From Haemophilus sp. C1 (GTDB lineage Bacteria > Pseudomonadota > Gammaproteobacteria > Enterobacterales > Pasteurellaceae): a DNA stretch of 64,000 nucleotides. The notes under the pieces were generated by a model. That model was not told where the DNA came from. It did no database searches and saw only the letters and a list, made by a program, of their open reading frames with translations. Positions 39,288 to 51,180 of the stretch are shown in pieces; within the stretch, counting starts at the first letter, position 1, and each line of letters begins with the position of its first letter. Position numbers and translations under genes: made by a program. The DNA lies in NCBI RefSeq assembly GCF_001276515.1, contig NZ_LDVZ01000005.1, forward strand, positions 42,097 to 106,096, read 5' to 3'.

Positions 39288-41204
39288 TTGAACGATATGG
39301 TCAAAAATCTGGTGCTTTGGGTGGTAGTAGCGGTCATTATGATGACAGCATACCAGAGTTTTAATTCATCTTCGGTAGATAATTCTACTGATTATACAAC
39401 CTTTGTTTACGATGTAAGCAACGGACAAGTGACAGAAGCACGTTTTGATGCCAATGAAATTACGGTAACTAAAACGGATGGTTCTAAATACTCAACTGTA
39501 ATGCCACCACTTGAAGACAAAAAATTGCTTGATGATTTGTTAAGTAAAAAAGTGAAAGTGGAAGGTACGCCATTTGAAAAACGTGGTTTCTTATCTCAGA
39601 TTTTAATTTCTTGGTTCCCAATGTTATTCCTTGTTGGTGTATGGGTATTCTTTATGCGTCAAATGCAAGGCGGTGGCGGCAAGGCGATGAGTTTTGGTAA
39701 AAGCCGTGCCAAAATGCTGAATCAAGATCAGATTAAGGTTACTTTTGCGGATGTCGCTGGTTGCGATGAAGCAAAAGAAGAAGTGGGCGAAATCGTTGAT
39801 TTCTTGCGTGATCCGAATAAATTCCAAAACTTGGGCGGTAAAATTCCAAAAGGTATTTTGATGGTAGGGCCTCCAGGTACTGGTAAAACCTTGCTTGCTC
39901 GTGCCATTGCAGGGGAGGCAAAAGTTCCATTCTTCACTATTTCTGGTTCTGATTTCGTAGAAATGTTTGTGGGTGTTGGTGCATCACGTGTACGTGATAT
40001 GTTTGAACAGGCTAAGAAAAATGCACCTTGCTTAATCTTTATTGATGAAATCGATGCTGTGGGTCGCCAACGTGGTGCGGGCTTAGGCGGCGGACACGAT
40101 GAACGTGAACAAACCTTAAACCAAATGCTGGTTGAAATGGATGGATTTAGCGGTAATGACGGCGTAATTGTTATTGCCGCAACTAACCGTCCAGATGTGC
40201 TTGATCCAGCCTTAACTCGTCCTGGTCGTTTTGACCGACAAGTGGTTGTTGGTTTGCCTGATGTAAAAGGTCGTGAGCAAATCTTAAAAGTGCATATGCG
40301 CAAAGTGCCTGTAGCACAAGATGTTGATGCAATGACATTAGCGCGTGGCACACCTGGCTATTCCGGTGCAGATTTAGCAAATTTAGTCAATGAAGCTGCC
40401 TTATTTGCTGCTCGAGTAAATAAACGTGCGGTAACTATGCTTGAGTTTGAAAAAGCAAAAGACAAAATCAATATGGGGCCAGAACGTCGCACTATGATTA
40501 TGACGGATAAGCAAAAGGAATCAACCGCTTATCACGAAGCTGGTCACGCTATTGTGGGTTATTTAGTGCCTGAGCACGATCCTGTTCACAAAGTGACGAT
40601 TATTCCTCGTGGCAGAGCGTTAGGTGTAACATTCTTCTTGCCTGAGGGCGATCAAATTAGTATTAGCCAAAAACAATTAGAAAGTAAGCTTTCTACCTTG
40701 TATGCGGGTCGTTTGGCAGAAGATTTGATTTACGGTGAAGAAAATATCTCAACGGGTGCATCAAATGATATTAAAGTAGCGACTAATATCGCGCGTAATA
40801 TGGTGACGCAATGGGGATTCTCTGACAAATTAGGGCCAATTCTTTATACGGAAGATGAGGGCGAGGTTTTCTTAGGTCGTTCAATGGCAAAAGCGAAACA
40901 TATGTCAGATGAAACGGCTCATGCAATTGATGAAGAAGTGCGTGCAATTGTAAATCGTAACTATGCGAGAGCAAGACAGATTTTGACTGATAATATGGAT
41001 ATTCTGCACGCAATGAAAGATGCGTTAGTCAAATATGAAACCATTGAAGAAGAACAAATCAAACAATTGATGAATCGTGAACCAGTCACACCGCCATCAG
41101 GTTGGGGAGAGCCGAAAACACAACAGGCTGCTTATGCAAATTCAACAACGAATGATGCAAAGCCTGAAAGTGCGGTAGAAAATACCGACGATTTTAATGT
41201 TTAA
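39288..41204 (+). CDS. ftsH: ATP-dependent zinc metalloprotease FtsH
   Basis: FtsH is an inner-membrane AAA+ protease that degrades unassembled membrane proteins and regulators such as LpxC. It has two membrane segments (residues about 5-25 and 100-120), Walker [10 protein letters not shown], Walker [12 protein letters not shown], the second-region-of-homology arginines, and the zinc site HEAGHAIVG (near residue 415). The start is ambiguous: TTG at 39288 lies 7 bp after AGGTAGG, while the ATG at 39297 aligns with the usual E. coli N-terminus but is 16 bp from the site. The TTG is given. An uptake core lies near the 3' end. Confidence 0.96.
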   Translation: MNDMVKNLVLWVVVAVIMMTAYQSFNSSSVDNSTDYTTFVYDVSNGQVTEARFDANEITVTKTDGSKYSTVMPPLEDKKLLDDLLSKKVKVEGTPFEKRGFLSQILISWFPMLFLVGVWVFFMRQMQGGGGKAMSFGKSRAKMLNQDQIKVTFADVAGCDEAKEEVGEIVDFLRDPNKFQNLGGKIPKGILMVGPPGTGKTLLARAIAGEAKVPFFTISGSDFVEMFVGVGASRVRDMFEQAKKNAPCLIFIDEIDAVGRQRGAGLGGGHDEREQTLNQMLVEMDGFSGNDGVIVIAATNRPDVLDPALTRPGRFDRQVVVGLPDVKGREQILKVHMRKVPVAQDVDAMTLARGTPGYSGADLANLVNEAALFAARVNKRAVTMLEFEKAKDKINMGPERRTMIMTDKQKESTAYHEAGHAIVGYLVPEHDPVHKVTIIPRGRALGVTFFLPEGDQISISQKQLESKLSTLYAGRLAEDLIYGEENISTGASNDIKVATNIARNMVTQWGFSDKLGPILYTEDEGEVFLGRSMAKAKHMSDETAHAIDEEVRAIVNRNYARARQILTDNMDILHAMKDALVKYETIEEEQIKQLMNREPVTPPSGWGEPKTQQAAYANSTTNDAKPESAVENTDDFNV

Positions 41205-41212
41205 CTTATCAA

Positions 41213-41240
41213 AGCCTTTCTTCGGAAAGGCTTTATTTTT
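41213..41240 (+). terminator. ftsH terminator, first copy of a 28-bp duplicated sequence
   Basis: AGCCTTTC TTC GGAAAGGCT forms a strong hairpin followed by TTTATTTTT. The same 28 bp recur exactly at 44904-44931, on the other side of the autotransporter. Confidence 0.93.
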
Positions 41241-41338
41241 ATCAGAAATAGATAGATCTGTTCATTATTTAGGCATAGAATGATTATAACCAAACAGCAA
41301 TGATTATTTTCAGGTAATGTAATTTATAAGGAGTTCAC

Positions 41339-44300
41339 ATGAAAAATAGAAGTCCATTATTTTTTTTATCGATGGTTACAATAGGGAGTCATGTTCAGGC
41401 GTTTGATGCAAATACGGATACTGTAAATAATTGGGATACTGTAGATATACATAGTCATGGTAAAAAAGTTGAGGATACATCTGATAAAATTAAGTATGAA
41501 TTTAATTATAAGGACGGAGATATTATTGGTACAAAAAATTGGCAACCACATTCCGGTGGAAGTACAATAAATAAGATAATTGATGTTAGAAATAGAACAT
41601 CATCAACAGATGACTTAAAAAAAGATATAACAGAAACAACAATAAAAACTCCGGGGACATTGAATATTATACATGTTGATGATGGCACTCCAATTAGCTG
41701 GCAAGATGGAGTACAGGTGTATAATTCTAATAATAAGAATGTTGAAAGATCTGAAACTATACTTAATTTTGATACAGAGCTTAATGTTGATATAACTACA
41801 CATAGAAATTATTCTAGTCGTTATTATTCTATATTTAATGTTTTTGATGTTGATGGGCAAGGGAGTAGTTCTAAAGATGTAACAAAACCAGTTTCAATTG
41901 TCAATTTATTAAAGAAAACGACTGTAAAAACTACTGCACAATCTATACCAGATAATCCTAATTTAGAATTACAAGAAAGAAGGGTTAATGTATTTTTGGC
42001 TAAAAGTAATGGCGGTGGAGAATCGCATCTTACTTTTAAAGATGATTTAAAAATGGAGAGCGAATCTACTACAGATAATCTACAATTAACTGGATTCCGT
42101 TTGCAAAATGAAGGGGAGAATCGTTTTAAAACAGTTTCCACTAAAGATACTATTGATAAAGAAAATGGAGGTTCAACACTTACTTTTGAAGGAAATGTAG
42201 ATAGTTTGATGACTGGAAATACGACAACACAACTATGGTTTTTATCAAACACTCAAATCGGGGGGGGGTAAAAGTTACAAGTAAAGCAGGAAAAACATTT
42301 ACTTCAAAAATATTCAATACTTCTGATGATAAACAAGCCAATAGTCTTAATTTTTATTCGAGCACCACTAAAAATGGAGAGAGCAAGTTCTTATTTAATT
42401 CAAATATGAATTTAATTACTTCAAATAAGAATGGAAGTATTTGGGGTATGTTTCTTGATGCAGAAGAAAATGGTAAAAATATTTTAGAATTCAATGGAGA
42501 TAAAAATGAAATAAAAACCAGTAATGATGGAACTAGTGCTTGGGTATATGGAATTAAAACTTCTTCTACAAATGGAGAAAATAATATCAAGTTAAAAAAC
42601 ACTAATATAACGACTAATTCTAATTATGTTGCAAGAAGTATTGAAATATCTGATGAAAATCTTGGTAAAAATAATTTTGAATTAGAGAATGCAAATATTA
42701 ACACAGTAGGTAATTATTCTTATGGGATTAATATAGAAAGTAGTAATAAAAATAATGGTAGTGGAGAAAATACTATAAATTTTAAAGGAGAAAATACTTT
42801 TAATTCAACAGGAGGAAAAAGTGCTTGGGGATTTAGAATAGTAAAAAATAAAGTTAACAGAGGAGAAGGAACAAAAATAACGTCTGATCAAGATTCAACT
42901 TTAAATATAGTATCTAAGGGAAATACTGTTAGCCATGGTATTTATTTATCTCATGAAGAAGAAAATAATAAAGCCAATACTACATTTAATGGAAAAGTAA
43001 ATATAGATGTTTCTACAAATGATCAAGGATATGGAGTATATCACAGCCATAAGAAACAAAATAATGTTACTAATACAGTGTTTAATAATGATACTGTTAT
43101 TCGTATAAATGGTAATGGAAGAAAAATGGCAGTCTATAATGAAACTCCAGAAACTACACCAGATGATTCAAAAAGTATAATATCATTTAATAAGAAATTA
43201 ACTATTGATGGAGAGCCAACAGATCCTGCATTAGTCTCTAGTGGAAAAAATGCTGAAATAACTGTTGCAGGTAAAGATGATGTAAATATATTAGGCAATA
43301 TTTTTACATCAAATAAAGGGAAAGTTACTTTAAATTTATTAAATAAAAATTCTTATTTAGTAGGGCTTGCTAAGAATAATGATACTGGAATTATAGATAT
43401 GAAGTTGGCTAATTCTAGTAATTGGTTAATGACTGATGATTCAAAAATAAATACATTGGATATTTCTTCTGAGGGAACAGTTCATTTTTCAAATACAGAA
43501 AATACGGCAACATTATCTGTTGATAATTTAAAAGGTAATGGTGGAATATTTAAAATGCAAGGAAATGTTCAGGCTGGAAAAACAGACTTGCTGTCTATAA
43601 AAACTAGTAGTGAAGGAAATCACTATATAGAGTTTAAAAATATGGCAGATTCCAAATCTACGGGAACGGAAGTGTTGCAATTAGTGGAAAGTTCAGGTAA
43701 GGCAAAAGACTACAAGGCGGTATTTTCATTACTTAATGAAGATAATCATGTATCGGTTCTTACAGATGATAAAAAGCCTAGCCATCCTAAAGCTGTCATA
43801 GAAAAAGGTGCATACCTATATACATTAGGTAGAGCCACTGACTCTAAAATTGTTTCTATTACTGATGCGAATGTAAATAACTGGTATCTATTCCCTTATG
43901 AGGACGATGGTAAGGGCAAATTGACGCCAGGGGCAGAAAGTAGCCTAAGTTTTAGTAACACAATCTATCAAATTAACTTATTAAATACAGAAACATTAGT
44001 TCAGCGACTTGGGGAAATCCATTTTGATAAAACAGATTTAAAACCTCATAATGCTTGGATTAAACATGTTAATGGAAAATATACAAGTTTTGCCAATGAC
44101 ACCATCGGTAGTTTTAGTACTCATTATTGGGGAATTAAAGCCGGTTTTGATTGGTTGAGTTTAAGAAATAATTGGGTTAATTATAATGGGATTTCGATTG
44201 AAAATCTAAATGCTTCCACATACCCTAAACGCTTTGAAGGTAAAACGAAAATATCCGGTAAAGGCATTGGTATTTATTCTACCTGGTTAAATAAAAATAA

Positions 44301-44862
44301 TGATATTTACGTCGATTTAGTCGGTAAGATGATGCGGTATAAAGGAAAATACGACATTGTGAATTATTCTAATGAAAATATTAAATCAAATAATGCAAGT
44401 ATTAATTCTTACTTATTATCTATTGAGACTGGAAAAAGATCTTATCTTTTACAGAAAAAAGAAAAAGCATTTTATATTCAACCTGAAATGCAATTGATTT
44501 ATCAATTTGTAGATGATTATACACTTCATTCTTCAAATGGTTTGAAATCAATGACTAAAAATTCAAATAGTTTAATTGGACGTATTGGATTTAGAGCTGG
44601 ATTAGATTTTTATGGCGATAGTGTGTTAAGCCCTTATATTAAGCTTATGTATAATAAGGAATTTTTGGGTTCTGTGGTGAATGATCTAAATACGGCTAGA
44701 ATAGAAATGAATAATAAGGATGATTGGTTTAATTACGGGGTAGGTATCAGCCATGAGAATAAGAAAAAAGGAAGACAGATTTACTTGGATGTTCAGCGTT
44801 CTAATAAACATCTAATTAGACAAGATTGGCAAGTTAATTTAGGATTAAGATACAGCTTCTAA
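41339..44862 (+). CDS. Autotransporter with poly-G tract, out of frame in this copy
   Basis: The gene encodes a type Va autotransporter, split by a nine-G run. The first part (41339-42271, 310 residues) has a signal peptide (MKNRSPLFFLSMVTIGSHVQA) and passenger, ending IGGG-stop. The second part (read from 42235) continues a passenger rich in Asn, Thr, Ser and Lys. From about 43,980 it ends in a pertactin-like 12-strand beta-barrel (LVQRLGEIHF at its start) with terminal Phe (LGLRYSF). With ten Gs the frames join into 1174 residues; seven also work. Very AT-rich sequence, codon use unlike neighbours and absence of uptake cores suggest transfer. Flanking terminator duplication marks the insertion. 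Passenger function is unknown, probably adhesion or surface interaction. Confidence 0.88.
42260..42268 (+). repeat. Poly-G (9) phase-variation tract in the autotransporter
   Basis: Nine consecutive Gs in otherwise AT-rich coding sequence. The upstream frame reads ATC GGG GGG GGG TAA. One extra G, or two fewer, gives ATC ... GTA AAA GTT and restores the frame. Confidence 0.93.
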
Positions 44863-44903
44863 TTTAACTAGTTGAGATAAATCATTCTACGTTCTATGTT
44901 AAT

Positions 44904-44931
44904 AGCCTTTCTTCGGAAAGGCTTTATTTTT
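44904..44931 (+). terminator. Autotransporter terminator, second copy of the 28-bp sequence
   Basis: Identical over 28 bp to 41213-41240, including hairpin and T-run. Its sequence differs from the autotransporter in composition and most likely derives from the original ftsH-folP interval. A TATAAT for folP follows at 44964-44969. Confidence 0.92.
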
Positions 44932-45007
44932 TCTTAATGATTTTTTTCTTGGGCGCATTTCGCTATAATTGCCCAACCAAAATCACTTTAAAAACTAACC
45001 GCACTTT

Positions 45008-45835
45008 ATGAAACTTTACGCGAACAATAAATGCCTTGACTTGAGCGTGCCTAAAATTATGGGGATTCTTAATTTCACGCCTGATTCTTTTTCTGATAGC
45101 GGACAGTTTTTTAGTTTGGATAAAGCACTTTTTCAAGTTGAAAAAATGTTGGAAGAAGGGGCGACAATTATTGATATTGGTGGTGAATCTACGCGCCCTA
45201 ATGCAGATGAAGTATCTGAACAAGAAGAATTACATCGTGTTGTGCCAGTAGTGGAGGCTTTGAGAAACCGTTTTGATTGCTGGATTTCTGTCGATTCCTC
45301 AAAAGCAGTTGTGATGCGTGAAGCGGCAAGTGTTGGAATGGATTTGATTAATGATATTCGTGCTTTGCAAGAGCCAAATGCGTTAGAAACGGCGGTAAAA
45401 CTGGCTTTACCTGTTTGTATTATGCATATGCAAGGACAACCTCGCACAATGCAGGTAAATCCTTATTATGAAAATGTCGTGCAAGATGTATTGGCTTTTT
45501 TACAAAAACGTACTAATGAATGTCTTTCTGCTGGCATTAAAAAAGAAAACTTAATTTGGGATATGGGATTTGGTTTTGGCAAATCTGTACAGCATAATTA
45601 TCAATTATTACAAAATTTGAATGAATTTTGTCAGAATGGCTATCCCATATTAGCAGGATTATCTCGCAAATCAATGATTGGTGCAGTGCTTGATAAACCT
45701 GTTGATCAAAGATTGATTGGTAGTGTGGCAGGTGCGCTTATTGCAGCACAAAAGGGTGCAAAAATTTTACGCGTACACGATGTTGCAGCAACATCAGATA
45801 TGCTCAAAATTTGGCAGGCAACAGAAAATGCCTGA
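45008..45835 (+). CDS. folP: Dihydropteroate synthase
   Basis: FolP joins p-aminobenzoate to dihydropterin pyrophosphate in folate synthesis and is the sulfonamide target. The 275-residue TIM barrel has GILNFTPDSFSD, DIGGESTRPNADEV, SVDSSKAVVMREA, MHMQGQPRTMQ and GLSRKSMIG. The loop usually read DPGFGFGK is DMGFGFGK here. No codon insertions of the kind linked to chromosomal sulfonamide resistance are evident in the STRP region. An uptake core lies 8 bp before the start. glmM follows after 35 bp, as in E. coli. Confidence 0.95.
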   Translation: MKLYANNKCLDLSVPKIMGILNFTPDSFSDSGQFFSLDKALFQVEKMLEEGATIIDIGGESTRPNADEVSEQEELHRVVPVVEALRNRFDCWISVDSSKAVVMREAASVGMDLINDIRALQEPNALETAVKLALPVCIMHMQGQPRTMQVNPYYENVVQDVLAFLQKRTNECLSAGIKKENLIWDMGFGFGKSVQHNYQLLQNLNEFCQNGYPILAGLSRKSMIGAVLDKPVDQRLIGSVAGALIAAQKGAKILRVHDVAATSDMLKIWQATENA

Positions 45836-45870
45836 TGGTTATAACGATAAAAAATTAAAGGATTTTTATT

Positions 45871-47205
45871 ATGGCAAATCGTAAATATTTTGGAACAGAT
45901 GGTGTGCGTGGAAAAGTAGGGTCTTATCCAATTACACCTGATTTCGCATTAAAATTAGGCTGGGCTGCGGGAAAAGTATTGGCTTCTCAAGGTTCTAAAA
46001 TGGTTTTAATCGGTAAAGATACTCGTATTTCTGGATATATGTTGGAATCAGCCCTTGAAGCAGGTTTGGCTGCTGCGGGTTTATCTGCTGCATTTACTGG
46101 CCCTATGCCTACACCTGCTATTGCTTATTTAACTAGAACTTTCCGTGCTGAAGCAGGTATTGTGATCTCGGCTTCACATAATCCTTATTATGATAATGGC
46201 ATTAAATTCTTTTCAGCAAAAGGGACTAAATTACCTGATGAAATTGAAGAAGCAATTGAAGCGATGTTAGAGCAACCTATGGATTGTGTGGAATCTGCCG
46301 AATTAGGTAAAGCAAGTCGTATTAATGATGCAGCAGGACGCTACATTGAGTTTTGTAAAGGCACATTCCCCGCTCATTTAGGCTTGGAAGGTTATAAGAT
46401 CGTGGTAGATTGTGCAAATGGTGCAACCTATCATATCGCTCCTAACGTGTTGAGAGAGCTAGGTGCGGAAGTCATTGAAATTGGTACGGATCCAAATGGT
46501 TTAAACATTAATGAAAAATGTGGTGCAACTGATGTGACAGCATTGCAAGCCAAAGTAGTTGAAATGAAAGCTGACGTTGGCTTAGCTTATGATGGTGATG
46601 GTGACCGCATTATGATGGTCGATCATTTAGGAAATAAAGTTGATGGCGACCAAATTCTCTTTATTATTGCGCGTGAAGCATTGCGCTCAGGTCAATTAAA
46701 AGGCGGTGTCGTTGGCACATTAATGAGTAATATGAGCTTAGAGATTGCTTTGAAAATGCTTGGCGTTCCTTTCTTACGTGCAAATGTAGGCGACCGTTAC
46801 GTATTGGAAAAAATGGTTGAAAATGATTGGACGCTTGGTGGTGAGAATTCAGGACATATTATCATTGCGGATAAAAATACAACTGGCGATGGCATTGTTG
46901 CGTCATTAGCTGTATTGGCGGCAATGGCACAGCATAAATTATCATTAAATGAATTAGCGAGTGCGGTTAAATTATTCCCACAAGTGTTAATCAATGTACG
47001 TTTTGCAGGTGGGAATAATCCACTTGAAAGTGACGCTGTAAAATCTGTTGCCGCAGACGTTGAAAAACGTTTAGAAGGTAAAGGGCGTATTTTATTACGT
47101 AAATCGGGTACGGAGCCACTTATTCGCGTTATGGTGGAATGCCAAGATGCAGCACTTGCACAACAATGTGCAGAAGAAATTGCAGAAGCTGTGAAGAAAA
47201 ATTAA
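45871..47205 (+). CDS. glmM: Phosphoglucosamine mutase
   Basis: GlmM converts glucosamine 6-phosphate to glucosamine 1-phosphate for UDP-GlcNAc, and so for peptidoglycan and lipooligosaccharide. The 444-residue protein has the phosphorylated Ser in [15 protein letters not shown] (near residue 102), metal-binding DGDGDR (near 242), the sugar loop GGENSGH and the phosphate-binding [12 protein letters not shown]. Length matches E. coli GlmM (445). It follows folP in the same direction. Confidence 0.97.
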   Translation: MANRKYFGTDGVRGKVGSYPITPDFALKLGWAAGKVLASQGSKMVLIGKDTRISGYMLESALEAGLAAAGLSAAFTGPMPTPAIAYLTRTFRAEAGIVISASHNPYYDNGIKFFSAKGTKLPDEIEEAIEAMLEQPMDCVESAELGKASRINDAAGRYIEFCKGTFPAHLGLEGYKIVVDCANGATYHIAPNVLRELGAEVIEIGTDPNGLNINEKCGATDVTALQAKVVEMKADVGLAYDGDGDRIMMVDHLGNKVDGDQILFIIAREALRSGQLKGGVVGTLMSNMSLEIALKMLGVPFLRANVGDRYVLEKMVENDWTLGGENSGHIIIADKNTTGDGIVASLAVLAAMAQHKLSLNELASAVKLFPQVLINVRFAGGNNPLESDAVKSVAADVEKRLEGKGRILLRKSGTEPLIRVMVECQDAALAQQCAEEIAEAVKKN

Positions 47206-47213
47206 TTAATTTT

Positions 47214-47239
47214 TGACCGCACTTAATAAAGTGCGGTTT
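47214..47239 (+). terminator. Uptake-sequence dyad after glmM
   Basis: ACCGCACTT (47216-47224) and AAGTGCGGT (47229-47237) pair with a four-base loop, followed by TTTATTTTT. Confidence 0.75.
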
Positions 47240-47267
47240 ATTTTTATAAAGTTTTTAGGAAAGCAAA

Positions 47268-47765
47268 ATGAATATTTTTATTATGCGTCATGGCGAGGCT
47301 GAAGTAATGGCTAATAGTGATAAGGCTCGTCGCTTAACTGCTTATGGTATTAAACAAGCTTTTTCTCAAGGAGAATGGTTAAAACAGCATTTAAGCACGC
47401 TAGTAATTAATTCACTAGACCGTATTTTAGTGAGCCCTTATGTCAGAGCTCAAGAAACTTTTTATCAAGTTAATCAAGCTTTTGATTTTGCGTTAGAAAA
47501 TAGCGTTGAAACTTGGGAGGGGATTACGCCTTATGGATATGCGCATTCCGTAATTGATTATTTAGAAGTACTAAAAGATGAAGGTGTTAAATCTGTATTG
47601 ATTATTTCCCATTTGCCCTTAGTGGGAGAAATTGTTGCTGAATTGTATGGAAAACGAAATCCAATACCATTTTATCCTGCAACCATTGCTCAATTATTAT
47701 GGGATGGTAATAAATCAGAAATATTGATGCATCAAGCATCTAGAGAAATTCATAAGATTGATTAA
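47268..47765 (+). CDS. sixA: Phosphohistidine phosphatase SixA
   Basis: SixA removes phosphate from His residues of phosphorelay proteins (E. coli ArcB and the nitrogen-PTS). The 165-residue histidine-phosphatase-superfamily protein starts MNIFIMRHGEAE (catalytic RHG) and has ILVSPYVRAQET and the second catalytic His in VLIISHLPLVGEI. Its length matches E. coli SixA (161). Confidence 0.9.
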   Translation: MNIFIMRHGEAEVMANSDKARRLTAYGIKQAFSQGEWLKQHLSTLVINSLDRILVSPYVRAQETFYQVNQAFDFALENSVETWEGITPYGYAHSVIDYLEVLKDEGVKSVLIISHLPLVGEIVAELYGKRNPIPFYPATIAQLLWDGNKSEILMHQASREIHKID

Positions 47766-47863
47766 ATCTAAAACATATTTCTTTTAATAAAATTTCCGTA
47801 AACTACGCCACATCAAAGCAATAGGGCTTTGCCGTAATCAAGATTTATTCTATGGAGAAAATT

Positions 47864-48286
47864 ATGAAAAAATTAACACTAGCATTAGTTTTAGGTTCAG
47901 CTTTAGCGGTAACTGGTTGTTTCGATAAAGAAGAAGCTGCACAAAAAGTTGACGCAGCTAAACAAGCAGCAACATCAATGGTTTCTGAAGCAAAAGACGC
48001 AGCAACTAATGCTGTTGCTGATGTTAAAGATGCAGCTAAACAAGCTTCAACTGAAGTGAAAAACACTGCAGTAGAGAAAGCTGCTGAAGTTAAAGATGCA
48101 ACAATGGCACAAGTTGAACAAGTAAAAGATGCTACAGCAGCTAAAGTTAGCGAAATGAAAGACGCTGCGTCATCAAAAATGGATGCGATGAAAGATGCTG
48201 CTACTTCTAAAATGACTGAAGTTAAAGATGCAATTTCTGAAAAAGCAACTCAAGCAGCTGATGCAGTAAAAGAAGCTGCAAAATAA
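47864..48286 (+). CDS. Lipoprotein with 11-residue amphipathic repeats
   Basis: The 140-residue precursor has a lipoprotein signal (MKKLTLALVLGSALAVTGC, Cys 19). The rest is Ala/Lys/Glu-rich and made of nine consecutive 11-residue units of the type (V/A/M)KDA(A/T)xxxxx(E/D), for example VKDATAAKVSE and MKDAATSKMTE. This period resembles LEA group 3 and apolipoprotein helices, so the mature protein is probably one long amphipathic helix lying on, or coiled near, the outer membrane. The ATG at 47864 is chosen over 47852 because GGAG precedes it properly and the signal peptide is then typical. Function is unknown. Confidence 0.85.
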   Translation: MKKLTLALVLGSALAVTGCFDKEEAAQKVDAAKQAATSMVSEAKDAATNAVADVKDAAKQASTEVKNTAVEKAAEVKDATMAQVEQVKDATAAKVSEMKDAASSKMDAMKDAATSKMTEVKDAISEKATQAADAVKEAAK

Positions 48287-48308
48287 TGCTTTAATCAATT
48301 TAAATGAT

Positions 48309-48343
48309 AAAATCCCTGTTAAAGAAATTTAATAGGGATTTTT
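48309..48343 (+). terminator. Terminator of the repeat lipoprotein gene
   Basis: AAAATCCCTGTTAAA pairs with TTTAATAGGGATTTT (one mismatch) around GAAA and ends in a T-run. Confidence 0.8.
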
Positions 48344-48361
48344 TATTTAGGAAAACAAAAT

Positions 48362-48628
48362 ATGTTATGTGCAATTTATAAAAGTAAAAAGAAACCGGGA
48401 TGCTATCTGTATATTGCGAAAAGAGAGGATTTTTCTCAAGTACCAGAAGTGTTACTGAGCCACTTTGGAAAACCAGAATTAGTCATGATGTTTAATTTAC
48501 TTGGAAGCAAGTCGCTACATAATGTAGATAGTCATGAGGTATTGGAAAAAATTAAACAACAAGGATTTTATTTGCAAATACCAAAACAAGATGATGGTTT
48601 ATTTAATAGCTTGAGTGAGATCAAATAA
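48362..48628 (+). CDS. ycgL: YcgL-family protein
   Basis: The 88-residue protein matches the YcgL domain family of gamma-proteobacteria: [44 protein letters not shown] and a C-terminal GFYLQIP segment. The biochemical role is not established. It starts 19 bp after the preceding terminator with AGGAAAA as ribosome site. bioD follows in the same direction about 100 bp later. Confidence 0.88.
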   Translation: MLCAIYKSKKKPGCYLYIAKREDFSQVPEVLLSHFGKPELVMMFNLLGSKSLHNVDSHEVLEKIKQQGFYLQIPKQDDGLFNSLSEIK

Positions 48629-48729
48629 ATTGTTTATTTTTGATACGAAAAAGAGAAAATTTGCGTTATCTCAAATTTTTAAAGGAAAAAGTCTTTTAAA
48701 ATCCACTGCACTTTTTAAAGGAGAGAAAA

Positions 48730-49458
48730 ATGAGTAGCTTTTTTGTTGCGGGGACAGATACAAATGTGGGAAAAACCACGGCAACCCGCGCGATTATTCA
48801 AGCCTTGCAAAAACAAGGTGTACAAGTGGTGGGTTATAAACCCATTGCTTGTTGCGGTGAGGAAAGTATTTACCCAGCGATGCAAGAAGAAAATACATCA
48901 GATTATGATAATTTATCAAATTCAGATGTATTAACATTAATGGATTCAACCAAAGAAAATGTGTCCTACAAGGATATTAATAGTTATACCTTTAGCCATA
49001 GCGCACCGATGCTGACACAAGATAGGACGCGTATTAAGTTAGATAAAATTAATCATGATTTAACTCGATTAAATCAAAATTATCAGTCTGTGGTGGTTGA
49101 GGGTTCCTTTGGTTTAATGACTCCAATGGCAGAAGGAAAAAGTTTTGCTGATTGGGTTGCACAACGAAAAATGCCTGTGGTTCTTGTGGTTGGTATTAAA
49201 GATGGTTGTGTGAATCACGCGTTGTTAACTGTGCAAGCAATTCAACAGCTAGGCGTGCCGCTATTGGGCTGGATAGCTAACCGTGTTAATCCATTATTAA
49301 GCCATTATGCAGAAATTGTTGATTTGCTTGTTGAGCATATTGATGCGCCGCTTTTAGGTAAAATTCCTTATTTGCATAAACCAGAAGAGCAAGAATTGGG
49401 ACATTATTTGACGGATATTGATCGATTAATGTATATGCAAACAGAGTTAGTCAAATAA
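48730..49458 (+). CDS. bioD: Dethiobiotin synthetase
   Basis: BioD closes the ureido ring of biotin from 7,8-diaminopelargonate, CO2 and ATP. The 242-residue P-loop protein has FVAGTDTNVGKTTATRAI (residues 5-22), QVVGYKPIACCGEES, VVVEGSFGLMTPM and GWIANRVNP. No other bio genes are adjacent, a situation like that of the second E. coli copy (BioD2/YnfK), which it resembles in isolation. An uptake core follows the stop. Confidence 0.92.
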   Translation: MSSFFVAGTDTNVGKTTATRAIIQALQKQGVQVVGYKPIACCGEESIYPAMQEENTSDYDNLSNSDVLTLMDSTKENVSYKDINSYTFSHSAPMLTQDRTRIKLDKINHDLTRLNQNYQSVVVEGSFGLMTPMAEGKSFADWVAQRKMPVVLVVGIKDGCVNHALLTVQAIQQLGVPLLGWIANRVNPLLSHYAEIVDLLVEHIDAPLLGKIPYLHKPEEQELGHYLTDIDRLMYMQTELVK

Positions 49459-49488
49459 TAAAGTGCGGTTAAAGTTTTTTATATTTAA

Positions 49489-49515
49489 ATAAGGGCGTAA
49501 ATAACGCCCTTATTT
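49489..49515. terminator. Bidirectional terminator between bioD and metF
   Basis: AATAAGGGCG and CGCCCTTATT pair around a short loop between the convergent genes, with AT-rich flanks. Confidence 0.75.
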
Positions 49516-49543
49516 CATGGAAGAAAAATACCTTATCTTTAAG

Positions 49544-51164
<1,621 letters not shown>

Positions 51165-51180
51165 TCACGAGGTTTAGAAA

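Noticed and set aside
39728-40351. Long open frame (about 200 codons) antisense to ftsH
   Set aside because: It has no ribosome site or recognisable domain and is explained by codon bias of the sense gene.
42235-44862. Second half of the autotransporter as an independent gene
   Set aside because: Its first codons are a frame overlap before the G tract, and it has no signal peptide; it is the continuation of the upstream part.
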